Below, one piece after another: positions 1-9,353 of a stretch of DNA of 64,000 nucleotides. How positions within the stretch are numbered: position 1 is the first letter of the stretch; each line of letters begins with the position of its first letter. The translations under genes and the position numbers were made by a program. The stretch lies in assembly GCF_018882335.1 (NCBI RefSeq), contig NZ_JACVOS010000001.1, positions 158,016-222,015 of the forward strand. The letters are read 5' to 3'. The DNA is from Polynucleobacter sp. AM-25C3 (GTDB taxonomy: Bacteria; Pseudomonadota; Gammaproteobacteria; Burkholderiales; Burkholderiaceae). Under the pieces are notes generated by a model. It made no database searches and had not been told where the DNA came from. It was given only the letters and a program-made list of their open reading frames with translations.

Positions 1-768
1 AAAGGCTTTTAAATCAATGTCTTGCTCATTACGCAAATACGCTACGGCGAATTGACGAATAGCCTCAATCTTTTCTGCATCAGATAAGTCATCTCGATAG
101 CCGGGCGCCACCTTATAAGCACTTGCAATCTCAGCAATGTATTCACCGTTATAGGCACTCTCTGGCCAAGCGGCATCGCCTGGCTTGAGGCCATTTAAGC
201 GAGCCTGAACGGAAAGCGCCAAATTGGCAATCTGTACACCGGCATCGTTGTAATAAAACTCGCGGTGGACTTTGATGCCTTGGGTTGCCAATAGGTTCGC
301 CAAAGCATCCCCTAGCGCAGCTTGGCGACCATGGCCCACATGCAAAGGGCCAGTGGGGTTAGCCGAGACAAACTCAATCATGGCGCTTGATACTGGCGCA
401 GCTTCTGGAGCCAATTGACCAAACTGAGATCCTGCTGTCAGCACCTCTTGAACCACAGCAGTTTTAGCGGCATTACTCAGACGGAAGTTAATAAATCCGG
501 GACCAGCGATTTCGCAAGAGGCGATCAAACCGCTATAGCCTGGCTGTTTCTCTAAACGCTCAACGAGAGCTTGCGCCAATTCTCTTGGATTGAGTTTCCA
601 AGCTTTGGAAAGCTGGAGAGCAATATTACAGGCGACATCCCCATGATCCACGGCCTTAGGACGCTCCAAACGGGGTTGATGAGCCTCACCCAAACCACGC
701 TCCTGAGCCAAACCCTGCAGGGCCGAGCTGAGCATTTCAATTAAACGATTTTTATTAGTTAACAACAT
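1..768 (-). CDS. argS: Arginyl-tRNA synthetase, N-terminal part (cut by left edge)
   Basis: Class I aminoacyl-tRNA synthetase that charges tRNA-Arg with arginine in the cytoplasm. Only the first 256 codons are present; the reading frame is open to the left edge. The protein begins MLLTNKNR, carries the ArgS-specific N-terminal domain, and shows the HIGH-type nucleotide-binding signature as HVGHG near residue 142 in the context [18 protein letters not shown]. The ATG at 766-768 follows no strong ribosome-binding site, but it is the natural start for this family. It is divergent from the DUF1840 gene, 35 bases apart. Confidence 0.95.
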   Translation of the reverse strand, partial: MLLTNKNRLIEMLSSALQGLAQERGLGEAHQPRLERPKAVDHGDVACNIALQLSKAWKLNPRELAQALVERLEKQPGYSGLIASCEIAGPGFINFRLSNAAKTAVVQEVLTAGSQFGQLAPEAAPVSSAMIEFVSANPTGPLHVGHGRQAALGDALANLLATQGIKVHREFYYNDAGVQIANLALSVQARLNGLKPGDAAWPESAYNGEYIAEIASAYKVAPGYRDDLSDAEKIEAIRQFAVAYLRNEQDIDLKAF

Positions 769-803
769 AGATAAGTGAGTTTATCAGGTGGTAAGCTATC
801 GAA

Positions 804-1121
804 ATGATCTATCAATTTCGCTCCAAAGCGGGTCCAGACGTGATTATGTTGGCCGATCTCACCCAACGGATCTTTGATATTTTGGGTCGTCCATTGGAAG
901 CCCGAGGGATTTTGACAGTTGAGCAATTGCCCCCCCTCATTACCGCCCTAGAAACCGCCATCCTGAGGGATCTTGAAGAGCGAGCCAAAAGCAATACAGC
1001 CGAACAAGAAAATACGGAAAAACCGAAGCTTGCCGACAGGCTGGGGCAGCGCGCTTACCCCTTCCTAGAACTCATGAAGCAGGCTAAAGCCAAAGATGAA
1101 CCGGTGATGTGGGGCGTTTAA
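804..1121 (+). CDS. DUF1840 family protein
   Basis: A 105-residue soluble protein resembling the DUF1840 family, common in Betaproteobacteria and without a known function. It begins MIYQFRSKAG, where an N-terminal beta strand followed by a helical stretch (DVIMLADLTQRIFDILG) is typical. The second half is charged and contains a low-complexity linker rich in Glu, Asn and Lys before a conserved-looking C-terminus ending PVMWGV. It has no signal peptide or membrane segment. It lies between argS (divergent) and metH (convergent), 29 bases from the latter. Function unknown. Confidence 0.8.
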   Translation: MIYQFRSKAGPDVIMLADLTQRIFDILGRPLEARGILTVEQLPPLITALETAILRDLEERAKSNTAEQENTEKPKLADRLGQRAYPFLELMKQAKAKDEPVMWGV

Positions 1122-1150
1122 ATGCTGCCCCAACCCACCCAAAATCAAAT

Positions 1151-3898
1151 TTAGTCTATTGAGCTTGCCAGCTGGCGACGAATGTCTTCAGAGGACTCAT
1201 TACGGCGCTTAGCAAGATCTTCAATCTGGTCTGCTGACAACTTACCCACATTGAAATAACGTGCATCCGGATGTGCCAGATAAAAACCGCTGACACTGGA
1301 AGCTGGATTCATCGCCATCGATTCAGTCAAGGTCATACCAATATCTTCCGAACCAATGACGCGCAATAAATCTTTTTTCACTTCATGTGCAGGGCAAGCT
1401 GGATAACCTGGCGCCGGACGGATGCCGCGATATTCCTCGTTGATCATTTGATCATTCGTCAAAATCTCATCGGTCGCATAACCCCACAGATCAGTTCGAA
1501 CGCGGTGGTGCATGAGCTCTGCAAAGGCTTCCGCCAAACGATCAGCTAAAGATTGCAACATGATTGCGCTGTAATCATCATGCTTCGCATGAAACTCAGC
1601 AACTTTTTTCTCAACACCATGGCCAGTCGTCACGGCAAAGCAACCTAGGTAATCAGCCACATGCAAATCTTTTGGCGCTACATAATCTGCTAAGCAACGA
1701 TTAGGACGACGCACGCCATCAACTACTGGGCGCTCAGACTGCTGACGTAAGTTATGCCAAACAAATAATGGATGCTCACGTGATTCATCGCTATACAAGA
1801 CGATGTCATCACCTATTGTGTTTGCGGGATAGAAAGCTACTACAGCATCGGCTTGTAACCACTGGCCCTTAATCAACTTATCCAATAGTGCCTGGCCATC
1901 TTCAAAAACTTTGCGAGCCTCTACGCCAACGATTTCATCATCCAAGATTGCTGGGAACTTACCAGCCAAATCCCAAGTCTGGAAGAATGGCGTCCAGTCT
2001 ATGTATTTAGCAATGTCACTTAAAGCGAAGTTCTTGAAAATACGACGTCCAATAAATTTGGGCTTCTCAGGCACATAGTTGGCCCAATCAATCAACTCGC
2101 GATTCTTACGTGCAGCTTCTAATGAAATTGTTGGGGATGCTTTTTTATTGGCATGTTGCTCACGAATACGCACATAGTCATCACGCAAATCTTGAATAAA
2201 TTTCTTGGCACTCTCATCAGATAGCAAGCTGGATGCTACAGACACAGAGCGGGAAGCATCTGGAACGTAAACCACTGGACCGTCGTAGTGTGGAGCGATC
2301 TTCACAGCGGTGTGCACACGAGAAGTCGTAGCGCCACCAATCATCAGTGGAATTTGACGCTCACGGAAATAGTCATCACGTTGCATCTCTTGCGCAACAT
2401 AAGTCATCTCCTCTAAGGATGGCGTAATCAAACCGGAGAGGCCGACGATGTCTGCTTTTTCTTCCTTGGCGCGCTTCAAAATTTCTGCGCAGGGTACCAT
2501 CACACCCATATTGGCAACTTCGAAGTTATTACATTGCAAGACCACAGTCACAATATTTTTACCAATATCGTGAACGTCACCCTTCACCGTAGCCATGACG
2601 ATCTTGCCCTTAGCTTTGGCTTCGCCACCAGAAGCAATGTGCAAACGCTTCTCTTCTTCAATGTAGGGAATTAAAATAGCAACGGCTTGCTTCATCACAC
2701 GCGCGCTCTTGACTACTTGAGGCAAGAACATCTTGCCAGCGCCAAACAAGTCGCCAACGACATTCATACCGTCCATGAGTGGGCCTTCAATCACCTCAAT
2801 TGGCCTACCGCCTGCGCCCATAATTTGAGCGCGCAACTCTTCAGTATCTTCTTCAATAAAAGTAGTGATGCCATGTACCAAAGCATAGGTTAAACGCTCA
2901 CGCACGGGGGCTTCACGCCATACCAAATTCTCGACTTGCTTTGCGCCACCACCTTTAAATTGATCGGCAATATCGAGCAAGCGCTCGGTTGGAGTCTTGC
3001 CATCTTTTTCTTTAAAGCGATTGAGGACGACATCTTCAACGCGCTCACGCAATTCAGGATCTAGATCTGCATAAACGCCAAGCTGTCCTGCATTGACAAT
3101 ACCCATGTCCATGCCTGCCTGAATAGCGTGATACAGGAACACAGTATGAATAGCTTCACGTACGCGATCGTTACCGCGGAAAGAGAAACTTACATTCGAT
3201 ACGCCACCACTCACTTTTGCACCGGGTAGGTTTTCTTTAATCCAGCGAGTAGCATTAATGAAATCAACTGCATAGTTGTCATGCTCTTCAATACCAGTAG
3301 CGATAGCAAAGATATTGGGGTCAAAAATAATGTCTTCAGCAGGGAAGCCGATCTCATTAACCAGAAGCTCATAACAACGCTGACAAATTTCTGTCTTGCG
3401 TTTAAAGGTATCCGCCTGGCCAGCCTCATCAAATGCCATTACGACAGTAGCGGCACCATAACGACGAATTAAACGCGCTTGTTTTCTGAAAGGCTCTTCA
3501 CCTTCTTTTAAGGAAATCGAATTCACGATCGGCTTGCCTTGAATACATTTCAGACCAGCCTCGATCACGCTCCACTTAGAGGAGTCCACCATGATGGGTA
3601 CGCGTGCGATATCCGGTTCAGAAGCAATCAGATTTAAGAAGCGTGTCATTGCTGCTTCAGAATCCAACATCGCTTCATCCATATTAATATCGATGACTTG
3701 AGCGCCATTCTCAACTTGCTGTCTTGCAACCACCAAGGCTTCATCAAATTGATTATTCAAAATCATGCGCGCAAATGCTTTGGAGCCCGTCACATTCGTG
3801 CGCTCCCCAATGTTCACAAAACCGACTTCGGGTGTGACATTGAAAGGCTCCAAGCCTGAAAGCTTCATCGGCGGCATTGTCTTTTTAGTCTTACTCAT
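1151..3898 (-). CDS. metH: Methionine synthase, cobalamin-dependent: folate, B12 and activation modules
   Basis: The C-terminal three modules of MetH as a separate 915-residue protein. Residues about 20-290 form the pterin-binding barrel ([22 protein letters not shown]). Next come the B12 cap and the cobalamin-binding domain with the DxHxxG signature DVHDIG, whose His443 should be the lower axial ligand. The S-adenosylmethionine reactivation domain follows, with [10 protein letters not shown] near residue 830. The homocysteine domain is in the upstream gene. The two overlap by four bases (ATGA, 3895-3898), so translation is probably coupled and the two proteins should form one enzyme making methionine from homocysteine and 5-methyl-THF. 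Confidence 0.95.
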   Translation of the reverse strand: MSKTKKTMPPMKLSGLEPFNVTPEVGFVNIGERTNVTGSKAFARMILNNQFDEALVVARQQVENGAQVIDINMDEAMLDSEAAMTRFLNLIASEPDIARVPIMVDSSKWSVIEAGLKCIQGKPIVNSISLKEGEEPFRKQARLIRRYGAATVVMAFDEAGQADTFKRKTEICQRCYELLVNEIGFPAEDIIFDPNIFAIATGIEEHDNYAVDFINATRWIKENLPGAKVSGGVSNVSFSFRGNDRVREAIHTVFLYHAIQAGMDMGIVNAGQLGVYADLDPELRERVEDVVLNRFKEKDGKTPTERLLDIADQFKGGGAKQVENLVWREAPVRERLTYALVHGITTFIEEDTEELRAQIMGAGGRPIEVIEGPLMDGMNVVGDLFGAGKMFLPQVVKSARVMKQAVAILIPYIEEEKRLHIASGGEAKAKGKIVMATVKGDVHDIGKNIVTVVLQCNNFEVANMGVMVPCAEILKRAKEEKADIVGLSGLITPSLEEMTYVAQEMQRDDYFRERQIPLMIGGATTSRVHTAVKIAPHYDGPVVYVPDASRSVSVASSLLSDESAKKFIQDLRDDYVRIREQHANKKASPTISLEAARKNRELIDWANYVPEKPKFIGRRIFKNFALSDIAKYIDWTPFFQTWDLAGKFPAILDDEIVGVEARKVFEDGQALLDKLIKGQWLQADAVVAFYPANTIGDDIVLYSDESREHPLFVWHNLRQQSERPVVDGVRRPNRCLADYVAPKDLHVADYLGCFAVTTGHGVEKKVAEFHAKHDDYSAIMLQSLADRLAEAFAELMHHRVRTDLWGYATDEILTNDQMINEEYRGIRPAPGYPACPAHEVKKDLLRVIGSEDIGMTLTESMAMNPASSVSGFYLAHPDARYFNVGKLSADQIEDLAKRRNESSEDIRRQLASSID

Positions 3899-4959
3899 GC
3901 TGACGCCTCCGCGCTCTCACGATAAAAGGCTCGTGGCTTACGCTTAGCAACTGCGTTGGCAATTGCGCGAATGTGATCTGGCGTCGTTCCACAGCAACCA
4001 CCTACCAAGTTCACTAAACCATCTTTTGCACAGCCATCTACTAGGCTAGAAGTAATTTGTGGAGTCTCATCAAATCCAGTGTCACTCATTGGATTGGGTA
4101 AACCAGCATTGGGATAGCAAGATACTGCTGCATCACAAATGCGAGCTAGTTCGGCGATGTAAGGACGCATCAGCGCAGCACCTAAGGCACAGTTCAATCC
4201 AAAAGTCAGCGGCTTAATATGACGCAAGCTATTCCAAAATGCTTCAACTGTTTGACCAGACAAAATACGACCAGAAGCATCAGTCACTGTTCCTGAAATC
4301 ATCACCGGCAAACGTTCGCCCGTTTCTTCAAAGAATTCATCTAGAGCAAATAGTGCAGCTTTGGCATTGAGCGTATCAAAAATAGTTTCCACTAAAAATA
4401 AATCAACGCCACCGGCAAAGAGTCCCTCAATTTGCTCACGATACGAAGCGCGTAAAGCCTCAAAAGTTACATTGCGTGCGCCAGGATCATTTACATCCGG
4501 AGAGATGCTCGCCGTCTTCGGTGTTGGTCCAATCGCGCCCGCGGCAAAACGGGGCTTATCTGGCGTGCTGTATTTTTCACAAGCAGCGCGAGCCAACTGG
4601 GCAGAGACTAAGTTCATCTCGCGCGCTAAGCCGGCCATTTTGTAATCTTCTTGGGCTACCGAGGTGGCACCAAAAGTATTAGTCTCAATAATGTCAGCGC
4701 CAGCATCAAGGTACTGTTCATGAATCTTGCTAATGATCTCGGGCTGAGTCAAAACCAGTAATTCGTTGTTCCCCTTGATATCACTCGGGTGGTCTGCAAA
4801 ACGCGTGTTACTAGGCAAGCCACGATAATCGGCTTCATTCAGCTTATATTGCTGAATCATGGTGCCCATGGCGCCATCCAAAATCAGAATGCGCTGCTTT
4901 AGTAGCTCGGGAAGTGCCTGACCGCGGGTGTAAGGCTGGGATAAACCATTAAATTGCAT
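3895..4959 (-). CDS. metH: Methionine synthase, homocysteine-binding module
   Basis: The N-terminal homocysteine S-methyltransferase domain of MetH as a separate 354-residue protein. It contains the expected opening signature [14 protein letters not shown] and the three zinc-ligand cysteines: Cys257 in GLNCALG and Cys322-Cys323 in GGCCGTTP. These bind the zinc that activates the homocysteine thiolate. In E. coli this domain is fused to the rest of MetH; here it ends and the second gene starts in an ATGA overlap. No cobalamin riboswitch is visible in the 76 bases upstream, which it shares with the divergent phaM promoter. Confidence 0.94.
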   Translation of the reverse strand: MQFNGLSQPYTRGQALPELLKQRILILDGAMGTMIQQYKLNEADYRGLPSNTRFADHPSDIKGNNELLVLTQPEIISKIHEQYLDAGADIIETNTFGATSVAQEDYKMAGLAREMNLVSAQLARAACEKYSTPDKPRFAAGAIGPTPKTASISPDVNDPGARNVTFEALRASYREQIEGLFAGGVDLFLVETIFDTLNAKAALFALDEFFEETGERLPVMISGTVTDASGRILSGQTVEAFWNSLRHIKPLTFGLNCALGAALMRPYIAELARICDAAVSCYPNAGLPNPMSDTGFDETPQITSSLVDGCAKDGLVNLVGGCCGTTPDHIRAIANAVAKRKPRAFYRESAEASA

Positions 4960-4992
4960 TGCTTAACCGGGAATATTCTCTAGAATCTCTTA

Positions 4993-5021
4993 TTGTATTG
5001 GTATTAAGCCACTTTTATCTG
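4993..5021 (+). promoter_or_regulatory. Likely sigma-70 promoter of phaM
   Basis: A -35-like TTGTAT (4993-4998) and a -10-like TATCTG (5016-5021) are 17 bases apart. They are followed by GGAG at 5026 and the ATG at 5036. The spacing is ideal but the -10 box is a poor match, so this is a moderate call from sequence alone. Confidence 0.4.
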
Positions 5022-5035
5022 ACCCGGAGCCCCCT

Positions 5036-5485
5036 ATGTTTGGAACTATCCCAGAATTTAATCAAAGCCTTGAAATGATGAAAACCATGTGGGGTCAAGG
5101 AGCGGCTGGGCAGATGCCAGGCCAATTTCCCTTCACCACAGACACCTCAAAGGCTGCCGGAGGATTTGGCTCTACATTTCCTGGGCTCGATACGGATGAG
5201 CTGGAGAAGCGCATTAAGGACCTCAAAAGCGTTGAAAATTGGCTTAACCTTAATCTCAATATCCTCAAATCCACCATTCAGGGCTTAGAAGTGCAACATG
5301 CCACCATGATGGCGCTCAAATCCTTTGGGGATGCGGTTTCAGCAACCGCTGCTGCGGCCACCGGCGGATCCTCTGAAGACTCTGGCACTCAGGCTTCTAA
5401 ACCTCGCAAAACCGCAACACGCCGTCGTCGCAAAGCTGGCGACTCAACCTACCTCGACGAAGTAGGTAATTCAGATGAGCAATAG
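5036..5485 (+). CDS. phaM: PhaM-like polyhydroxyalkanoate granule-associated protein
   Basis: A 149-residue protein resembling PhaM, which in Ralstonia/Cupriavidus activates PHB synthase and tethers storage granules to the nucleoid. The N-terminus (MFGTIPEFNQSLEMMKTMWG) and the central helix with DELEKRIKDLKSVENWLNLNLNIL (split here only for description: residues about 60-85) are PhaM-like. The C-terminus has an Ala-rich stretch and a strongly basic patch, RKTATRRRRKAG, suited to DNA binding. GGAG lies seven bases before the ATG. The last 89 bases overlap the convergent MBL gene, and a terminator lies further inside that gene. No PHA synthase is in the window. Confidence 0.8.
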   Translation: MFGTIPEFNQSLEMMKTMWGQGAAGQMPGQFPFTTDTSKAAGGFGSTFPGLDTDELEKRIKDLKSVENWLNLNLNILKSTIQGLEVQHATMMALKSFGDAVSATAAAATGGSSEDSGTQASKPRKTATRRRRKAGDSTYLDEVGNSDEQ

Positions 5486-6482
5486 CCTCACCCATGGCAA
5501 ATGTCATTTGGTGGACATCTAATTCACGTTTAAATAAAACCGGCACTATCTCACGAGCAGTTGCCGGTTTTTTACATGCTCCAAGCGTTTCAGCTAAGCG
5601 CTCATCATGATGCGCCTTCAATTGCTCAATCCTCGGCTTCATACCGGTAAATGGTTTGCCGTGAGATGGCAGTACCAGGGTGCCATCTGGCAATGGCAAA
5701 TAGCGATCTAAAGAACTGAGATACAAACCTAAAGGATCCGCATCCGGATCCGCATCGTAGACACTGACATTCGTAGAGATGCGTGGCAACAACATGTCCC
5801 CAGAAATTAAAACGCCGAGATCCTTGCAATACAGTGAAGCATGTTCAGGCGCATGACCGAAGCCCATGATGACTTGCCACTCATGCTCACCAATCACAAT
5901 CATTTCGCCATCCATAATGCGACGGTATTGTCGTGGTACGCCCGGAACCATATTGCTGTAGTAATTAGAGCGCGCCCGAATTTTTTCTAAATCTTCTGGT
6001 GCACACAATCCATGCTTCTGAAAATGATCTGCTGAACCGCCACCGCCCGCACGAGCACCAACCGCCGCACCGCCCTCTTTATGACTGAGCCACTGCGCCG
6101 TCAAATAATCTGTCATGGAAATCCACAGGGGTACATTCCATTTTTCACAGAGCCACTGAGAGAGTCCTACATGGTCTGGATGCATGTGGGTCACGATGAC
6201 CCTCAATACGGGCAAGCCCTCTAACTGTGTGGCAAAGATCTGTTCCCAAGCAGCTTTCGTCTCATCATTTGCAATCCCGCAATCTACAATCGTCCAGCCC
6301 TGAACGCCTTCATAGTCATCGCGTAATAGCCATAGGTTGATATGATCTAAAGCAAAGGGCAGACGCATGCGTAACCAGCGCACCCCTGGGGCAATCTCCA
6401 TCGAGCTACCCACCTCCGGCAAAGCATCCGCTAGGGGATAATGAATGGCACTAAGATCGCTGGATTGGTTTTTGGTATTCAT
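5397..6482 (-). CDS. MBL-fold metallo-hydrolase
   Basis: A 361-residue metallo-beta-lactamase-fold hydrolase. The metal-binding motif HxHxDH is present as HMHPDH (His99, His101, Asp103, His104), followed by GHAPEH and LPSHGKPF, which supply further ligands. The C-terminal 90 residues look like the winged-helix tail found in lactonase- and thioesterase-like MBL enzymes. The substrate cannot be read from the sequence. Its 3' end overlaps phaM by 89 bases on the opposite strand, and a phaM terminator hairpin is encoded inside it. The start is an ATG at 6482, divergent from the DUF1289 gene. Confidence 0.88.
   Translation of the reverse strand: MNTKNQSSDLSAIHYPLADALPEVGSSMEIAPGVRWLRMRLPFALDHINLWLLRDDYEGVQGWTIVDCGIANDETKAAWEQIFATQLEGLPVLRVIVTHMHPDHVGLSQWLCEKWNVPLWISMTDYLTAQWLSHKEGGAAVGARAGGGGSADHFQKHGLCAPEDLEKIRARSNYYSNMVPGVPRQYRRIMDGEMIVIGEHEWQVIMGFGHAPEHASLYCKDLGVLISGDMLLPRISTNVSVYDADPDADPLGLYLSSLDRYLPLPDGTLVLPSHGKPFTGMKPRIEQLKAHHDERLAETLGACKKPATAREIVPVLFKRELDVHQMTFAMGEAIAHLNYLLRRGRLSRQLCDDGVLRFCEV
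5536..5573 (+). terminator. Intrinsic terminator for phaM, inside the MBL gene
   Basis: A perfect 10-base inverted repeat, AAAACCGGCA (5536-5545) and TGCCGGTTTT (5562-5571), with a run of six T on the plus strand. It lies 50 bases after the phaM stop and inside the opposite-strand MBL coding region. Confidence 0.75.
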
Positions 6483-6504
6483 CTATTTCTATTTTAGGTT
6501 TGCT

Positions 6505-6681
6505 TTGACAACAGTTCCATCGCCTTGCATTAATTGGTGCGACATCAACCCTGAAAATGGTTTTTGTCGTGGCTGCTATCGTACGCTCACTGAAATTGCC
6601 GATTGGTCTGAACTCTCTAATCCTGAAAAGCTTGAGGTCTGGTCAAAACTGGAAACGCGCAAACCTCAAGTACCTCAGTAA
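6505..6681 (+). CDS. DUF1289 family small Cys-rich protein
   Basis: A protein of about 58 residues with the DUF1289 signature: SPCINWCDINP, then GFCRGCYRTLTEIADWSELS. The four cysteines could bind zinc or an iron-sulphur cluster, but the function is unknown. I choose the TTG at 6505 because AGG sits six bases before it and the conserved domain starts at once. An in-frame ATG at 6445 would add a hydrophobic stretch unlike the family and would overlap the divergent MBL gene. Confidence 0.75.
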   Translation: MTTVPSPCINWCDINPENGFCRGCYRTLTEIADWSELSNPEKLEVWSKLETRKPQVPQ

Positions 6682-6702
6682 GTATTGCAAATTACTAATT
6701 AC

Positions 6703-7686
6703 TTATTTATTTACATCCACAATTAAACGGCCGCGAACATTTCCAGCCATCAGCTCAGTGGCGTACCTCAAAGAATCCTCTAAACTAATTTCGTGAGAAA
6801 TTTCTTCTAAGGTTTTTAGATTAACCAATTTACTAAGTTGATCATAAGCCGCAATCCGTTTTGCTTTTGGCACCGTCACACTGTTAATGCCATAGAGAGT
6901 AACGCCGCGCAAAATAAATGGCGCTACGCTAGATGGAAAATCCATTCCTTGAGCAAGACCACAGGCAGCAACCGCACCATCACTTTTCGTTTGTGCGCAG
7001 GCATTTGCTAAGGTATGACTACCAACACTATCGACTACTGCGGCCCAACGCTCTTTAGCCAAAGGCTTTCCAGGCGCTGACAAAGTAGCGCGATCGATCA
7101 CTTCAGTGGCGCCCAACTTCTTCAGGTAATCCGCCTCAGCCATACGGCCAGTGCTTGCTACTACCGTGAAGCCCAATTTGCTCAAGAGGGTAATAGCGAA
7201 GCTACCAACACCGCCCGCAGCACCTGTTACCAACACTTCACCATCGCTAGGCTTCAGTCCATGCTTTTGCAAGGCCATGACACAGAGCATGGCTGTATAG
7301 CCTGCAGTCCCGATTGCCAAAGCCTGTTTAGCAGTAAAACCTTTCGGCAGTGGAATCAACCACTCCGATTTCACACGAGCCTGCTGGGCTAAACCACCCC
7401 AGTGACCTTCACCTACGCCCCAGCCATTGAGAAGCACCATATCACCAGCTTTAAATTCTGAGCTAGCGCTCTCTAAGACCTCGCCCGCAAAGTCAATCCC
7501 AGGAACCATTGGAAAGCTACGCACTACAGGGCCTTTACCCGTTATCGCCAAACCATCTTTGTAGTTCAGCGTGGAATAGAGCACCCTCACCGTCACGTCA
7601 CCCTCTGGGAGGCTTGCCTCGTCGACCTGAGAAAGCTCAGCCCGATAACCTTGATCATCTTTATTTACCAAAATAGCTTTAAACAT
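6703..7686 (-). CDS. acuI: Acrylyl-CoA reductase (NADPH) / YhdH-AcuI family oxidoreductase
   Basis: A 327-residue zinc-independent medium-chain dehydrogenase/reductase of the YhdH/AcuI type, which reduces acrylyl-CoA or quinone-like enones with NADPH. It starts MFKAILVNKDD, shows the family signature STLNYKDGLAITGKGPVVR and FPMVPGIDFAGEV, and the nucleotide-binding loop VTGAAGGVGSFA. I moved the start 11 codons inward to the ATG at 7686, which has AGGAAGAG just upstream; the longer form lacks support. The physiological substrate is inferred from the family only. Confidence 0.88.
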   Translation of the reverse strand: MFKAILVNKDDQGYRAELSQVDEASLPEGDVTVRVLYSTLNYKDGLAITGKGPVVRSFPMVPGIDFAGEVLESASSEFKAGDMVLLNGWGVGEGHWGGLAQQARVKSEWLIPLPKGFTAKQALAIGTAGYTAMLCVMALQKHGLKPSDGEVLVTGAAGGVGSFAITLLSKLGFTVVASTGRMAEADYLKKLGATEVIDRATLSAPGKPLAKERWAAVVDSVGSHTLANACAQTKSDGAVAACGLAQGMDFPSSVAPFILRGVTLYGINSVTVPKAKRIAAYDQLSKLVNLKTLEEISHEISLEDSLRYATELMAGNVRGRLIVDVNK

Positions 7687-7773
7687 GTCTCTTCCTTTTA
7701 AAAACACTGCATTCTCCACAGCAAATACGTAATAGGTTTATCCTAACGAGCATTGCTGATTATGGAGGTTTCC

Positions 7774-8076
7774 ATGAAAAAAATTCTACTCTTAACTACG
7801 ATTTCTGGCTTGGCGCTAGTTGGCTGCTCTTCTAGCCAAATTAATATGTCTATGGGCAATATGCGCTTAATTACCTCCAGCGCGGCACCCCAAGACGTAA
7901 TGGATTTTGCCAATACCACCTGTAAGAATGATTTCTATCAAGGCGCGAGTTTTCTATCAAAGGCTGGCAAGGAATATCGCTTTAAATGCGTGAAAGCCGA
8001 AGAGAATGAAACTTTGACGCCTATCCCTGGCACAACCATTCCCGCTGATGCGCCCGCACCAGCTGCAGCAAAGTAA
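7774..8076 (+). CDS. Small Cys-pair lipoprotein
   Basis: A 100-residue lipoprotein. The signal peptide starts MKKILLL and ends in the lipobox LVGC, with lipidated Cys18. The ATG at 7774 follows a strong GGAGG site and is better than an upstream ATG. The mature part has two more cysteines, Cys50 and Cys72, exactly 22 residues apart, with ASF between them and FKC at the second. The protein encoded at 62914-63162 repeats the same layout. The tail is Pro/Ala-rich. I recognise no named family; a disulfide in the periplasm or outer membrane leaflet is likely. Confidence 0.85.
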   Translation: MKKILLLTTISGLALVGCSSSQINMSMGNMRLITSSAAPQDVMDFANTTCKNDFYQGASFLSKAGKEYRFKCVKAEENETLTPIPGTTIPADAPAPAAAK

Positions 8077-8094
8077 ATTGATAAGCAAAGCAAG

Positions 8095-8583
8095 ATGACC
8101 CCATTTACTTCACAAGAGCTACGCAAAGGGTTTTCTTCTTTTGCAACTGGGGTCACAGTAATCACCTGCCTAGATTCCGATCAGAATGCTCATGGCATCA
8201 CCATTAGCTCTTTCAATACCGTATCTTTAGAACCGCCACTGATTCTCTGGAGCTTGAAGAAGCACTCACGCTTGATGCCGCATTTTGAAGTCGGTCATAA
8301 GCAACTCATTCACGTGCTCGAGCGCTCACAAGAAGCCATGGCGATGCATTTTGCTACCGTGAAAGAAAATCAGTTCATTAGCATTCCTCACAAAATTGCA
8401 GCAAGTGGTCTCACTCAAATTGATGGATGTGCCGCCTACTTTGAGTGTGAAACTGTTTCCGTCCATACAGGCGGTGACCATAACATCATCGTCGCCAAAG
8501 TTCTCAATCTAAAACACAGCCCTGACAGTCAACCACTCATCTTTGCACATAGTAAATTTCTTGGCTTAGATTCATCCCTTTAA
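8095..8583 (+). CDS. Flavin reductase family protein
   Basis: A 162-residue split-barrel flavin reductase (HpaC/RutF/ActVB-like). Such proteins use NAD(P)H to reduce free FMN or FAD for a partner monooxygenase. The N-terminal signature is clear: LRKGFSSFATGVTVITCLD, followed by HGITISSFNTVSLEPPLILWS, where the flavin phosphate is bound. A conserved GDHNIIVAKV motif follows, with GGDHxI around residue 125. It starts 18 bases after the lipoprotein gene and is followed 24 bases later by the GST gene, so all three are probably co-transcribed. The partner enzyme is not visible here. Confidence 0.9.
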   Translation: MTPFTSQELRKGFSSFATGVTVITCLDSDQNAHGITISSFNTVSLEPPLILWSLKKHSRLMPHFEVGHKQLIHVLERSQEAMAMHFATVKENQFISIPHKIAASGLTQIDGCAAYFECETVSVHTGGDHNIIVAKVLNLKHSPDSQPLIFAHSKFLGLDSSL

Positions 8584-8607
8584 AAATACCAAAGAATAGG
8601 AATTCTC

Positions 8608-9270
8608 ATGATGCGCTTATGGGGAAGAAAAAGTTCTATCAATGTGCAGAAGGTTTTATGGTGCCTTGCAGAGCTAGGGTTAGAAGAGGGTAAAGATTTT
8701 GAGCGAATTGATGCGGGACTTCATTTTGGCAAGAATCGCACACCTGAATTTCTAGCGCTCAATCCGAATGGCTTAGTGCCAACCTTAGAAGATGGTGATC
8801 TTGTACTTTGGGAATCGAACACTATCCTGCGCTATCTCGCTCACCAGCACGATCAATCGAAACGCTTCCCCACCGACATAGCAAGCCAGTATCGATCTGA
8901 GAAGTGGATGGATTGGCAAGTTGGAACAATGTGGCCGACCTTGCGAGTCGCCTTTTTAGGCCTCACGCGTACCCCTGAGAATGAGCGTAACTACCCCAGC
9001 ATTCTAAAAGCGTATGAGGAGGCCAGCCAATTAATAGCACTGCTAGATCAACAACTAATAGATCAGAAATATTGTTCAGGAAATGCTTTTCATATTGGCG
9101 ATATTCCACTGGCGCTCTGTGTCAGCCGCTGGATGCTATTAAATCAGACCTTTCCGGATAAAACTGGGCCACGCCCACAATTGCGTAACATCGATGTATG
9201 GATGAGGCGACTAGAAGATAGCACCCACTTCAATCTGGTAGCCGAAAAAGAACTCAATATTGTGAAGTAG
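8608..9270 (+). CDS. Glutathione S-transferase family protein
   Basis: A 220-residue cytosolic glutathione S-transferase. The thioredoxin-like N-terminal domain begins MMRLWGRKSSINVQKVLW, in which Ser/Asn in the SSINV loop is the likely glutathione-activating site, as in beta/theta-like GSTs. It contains the cis-Pro GLVPTLEDG and the glutathione gamma-Glu binder WESNTILRYL. The helical C-terminal domain has the usual N-capping motif near HIGDIPLALCVSRWM. AGGA lies ten bases before the first ATG; a second ATG follows immediately. Detoxification of electrophiles is likely, with substrate unknown. Confidence 0.9.
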   Translation: MMRLWGRKSSINVQKVLWCLAELGLEEGKDFERIDAGLHFGKNRTPEFLALNPNGLVPTLEDGDLVLWESNTILRYLAHQHDQSKRFPTDIASQYRSEKWMDWQVGTMWPTLRVAFLGLTRTPENERNYPSILKAYEEASQLIALLDQQLIDQKYCSGNAFHIGDIPLALCVSRWMLLNQTFPDKTGPRPQLRNIDVWMRRLEDSTHFNLVAEKELNIVK

Positions 9271-9306
9271 TTATTAATATGCATCTCACGCAGTTCTGAA
9301 ATACAA

Positions 9307-9331
9307 AAAGGGTGAATTAGATTCACCCTTT
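9307..9331. terminator. Bidirectional terminator between GST and RND genes
   Basis: A perfect 11-base inverted repeat, AAAGGGTGAAT (9307-9317) and ATTCACCCTTT (9321-9331), with a three-base loop. A-rich and T-rich flanks suit transcription from either side. It separates the convergent GST and pump genes. Confidence 0.7.
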
Positions 9332-9353
9332 GTCTTTAGAGGCTTATAAGTAT

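Noticed and set aside
4960..5035. Cobalamin riboswitch before metH
   Set aside because: The 76-base gap is too short for the aptamer and contains no B12-box-like sequence.
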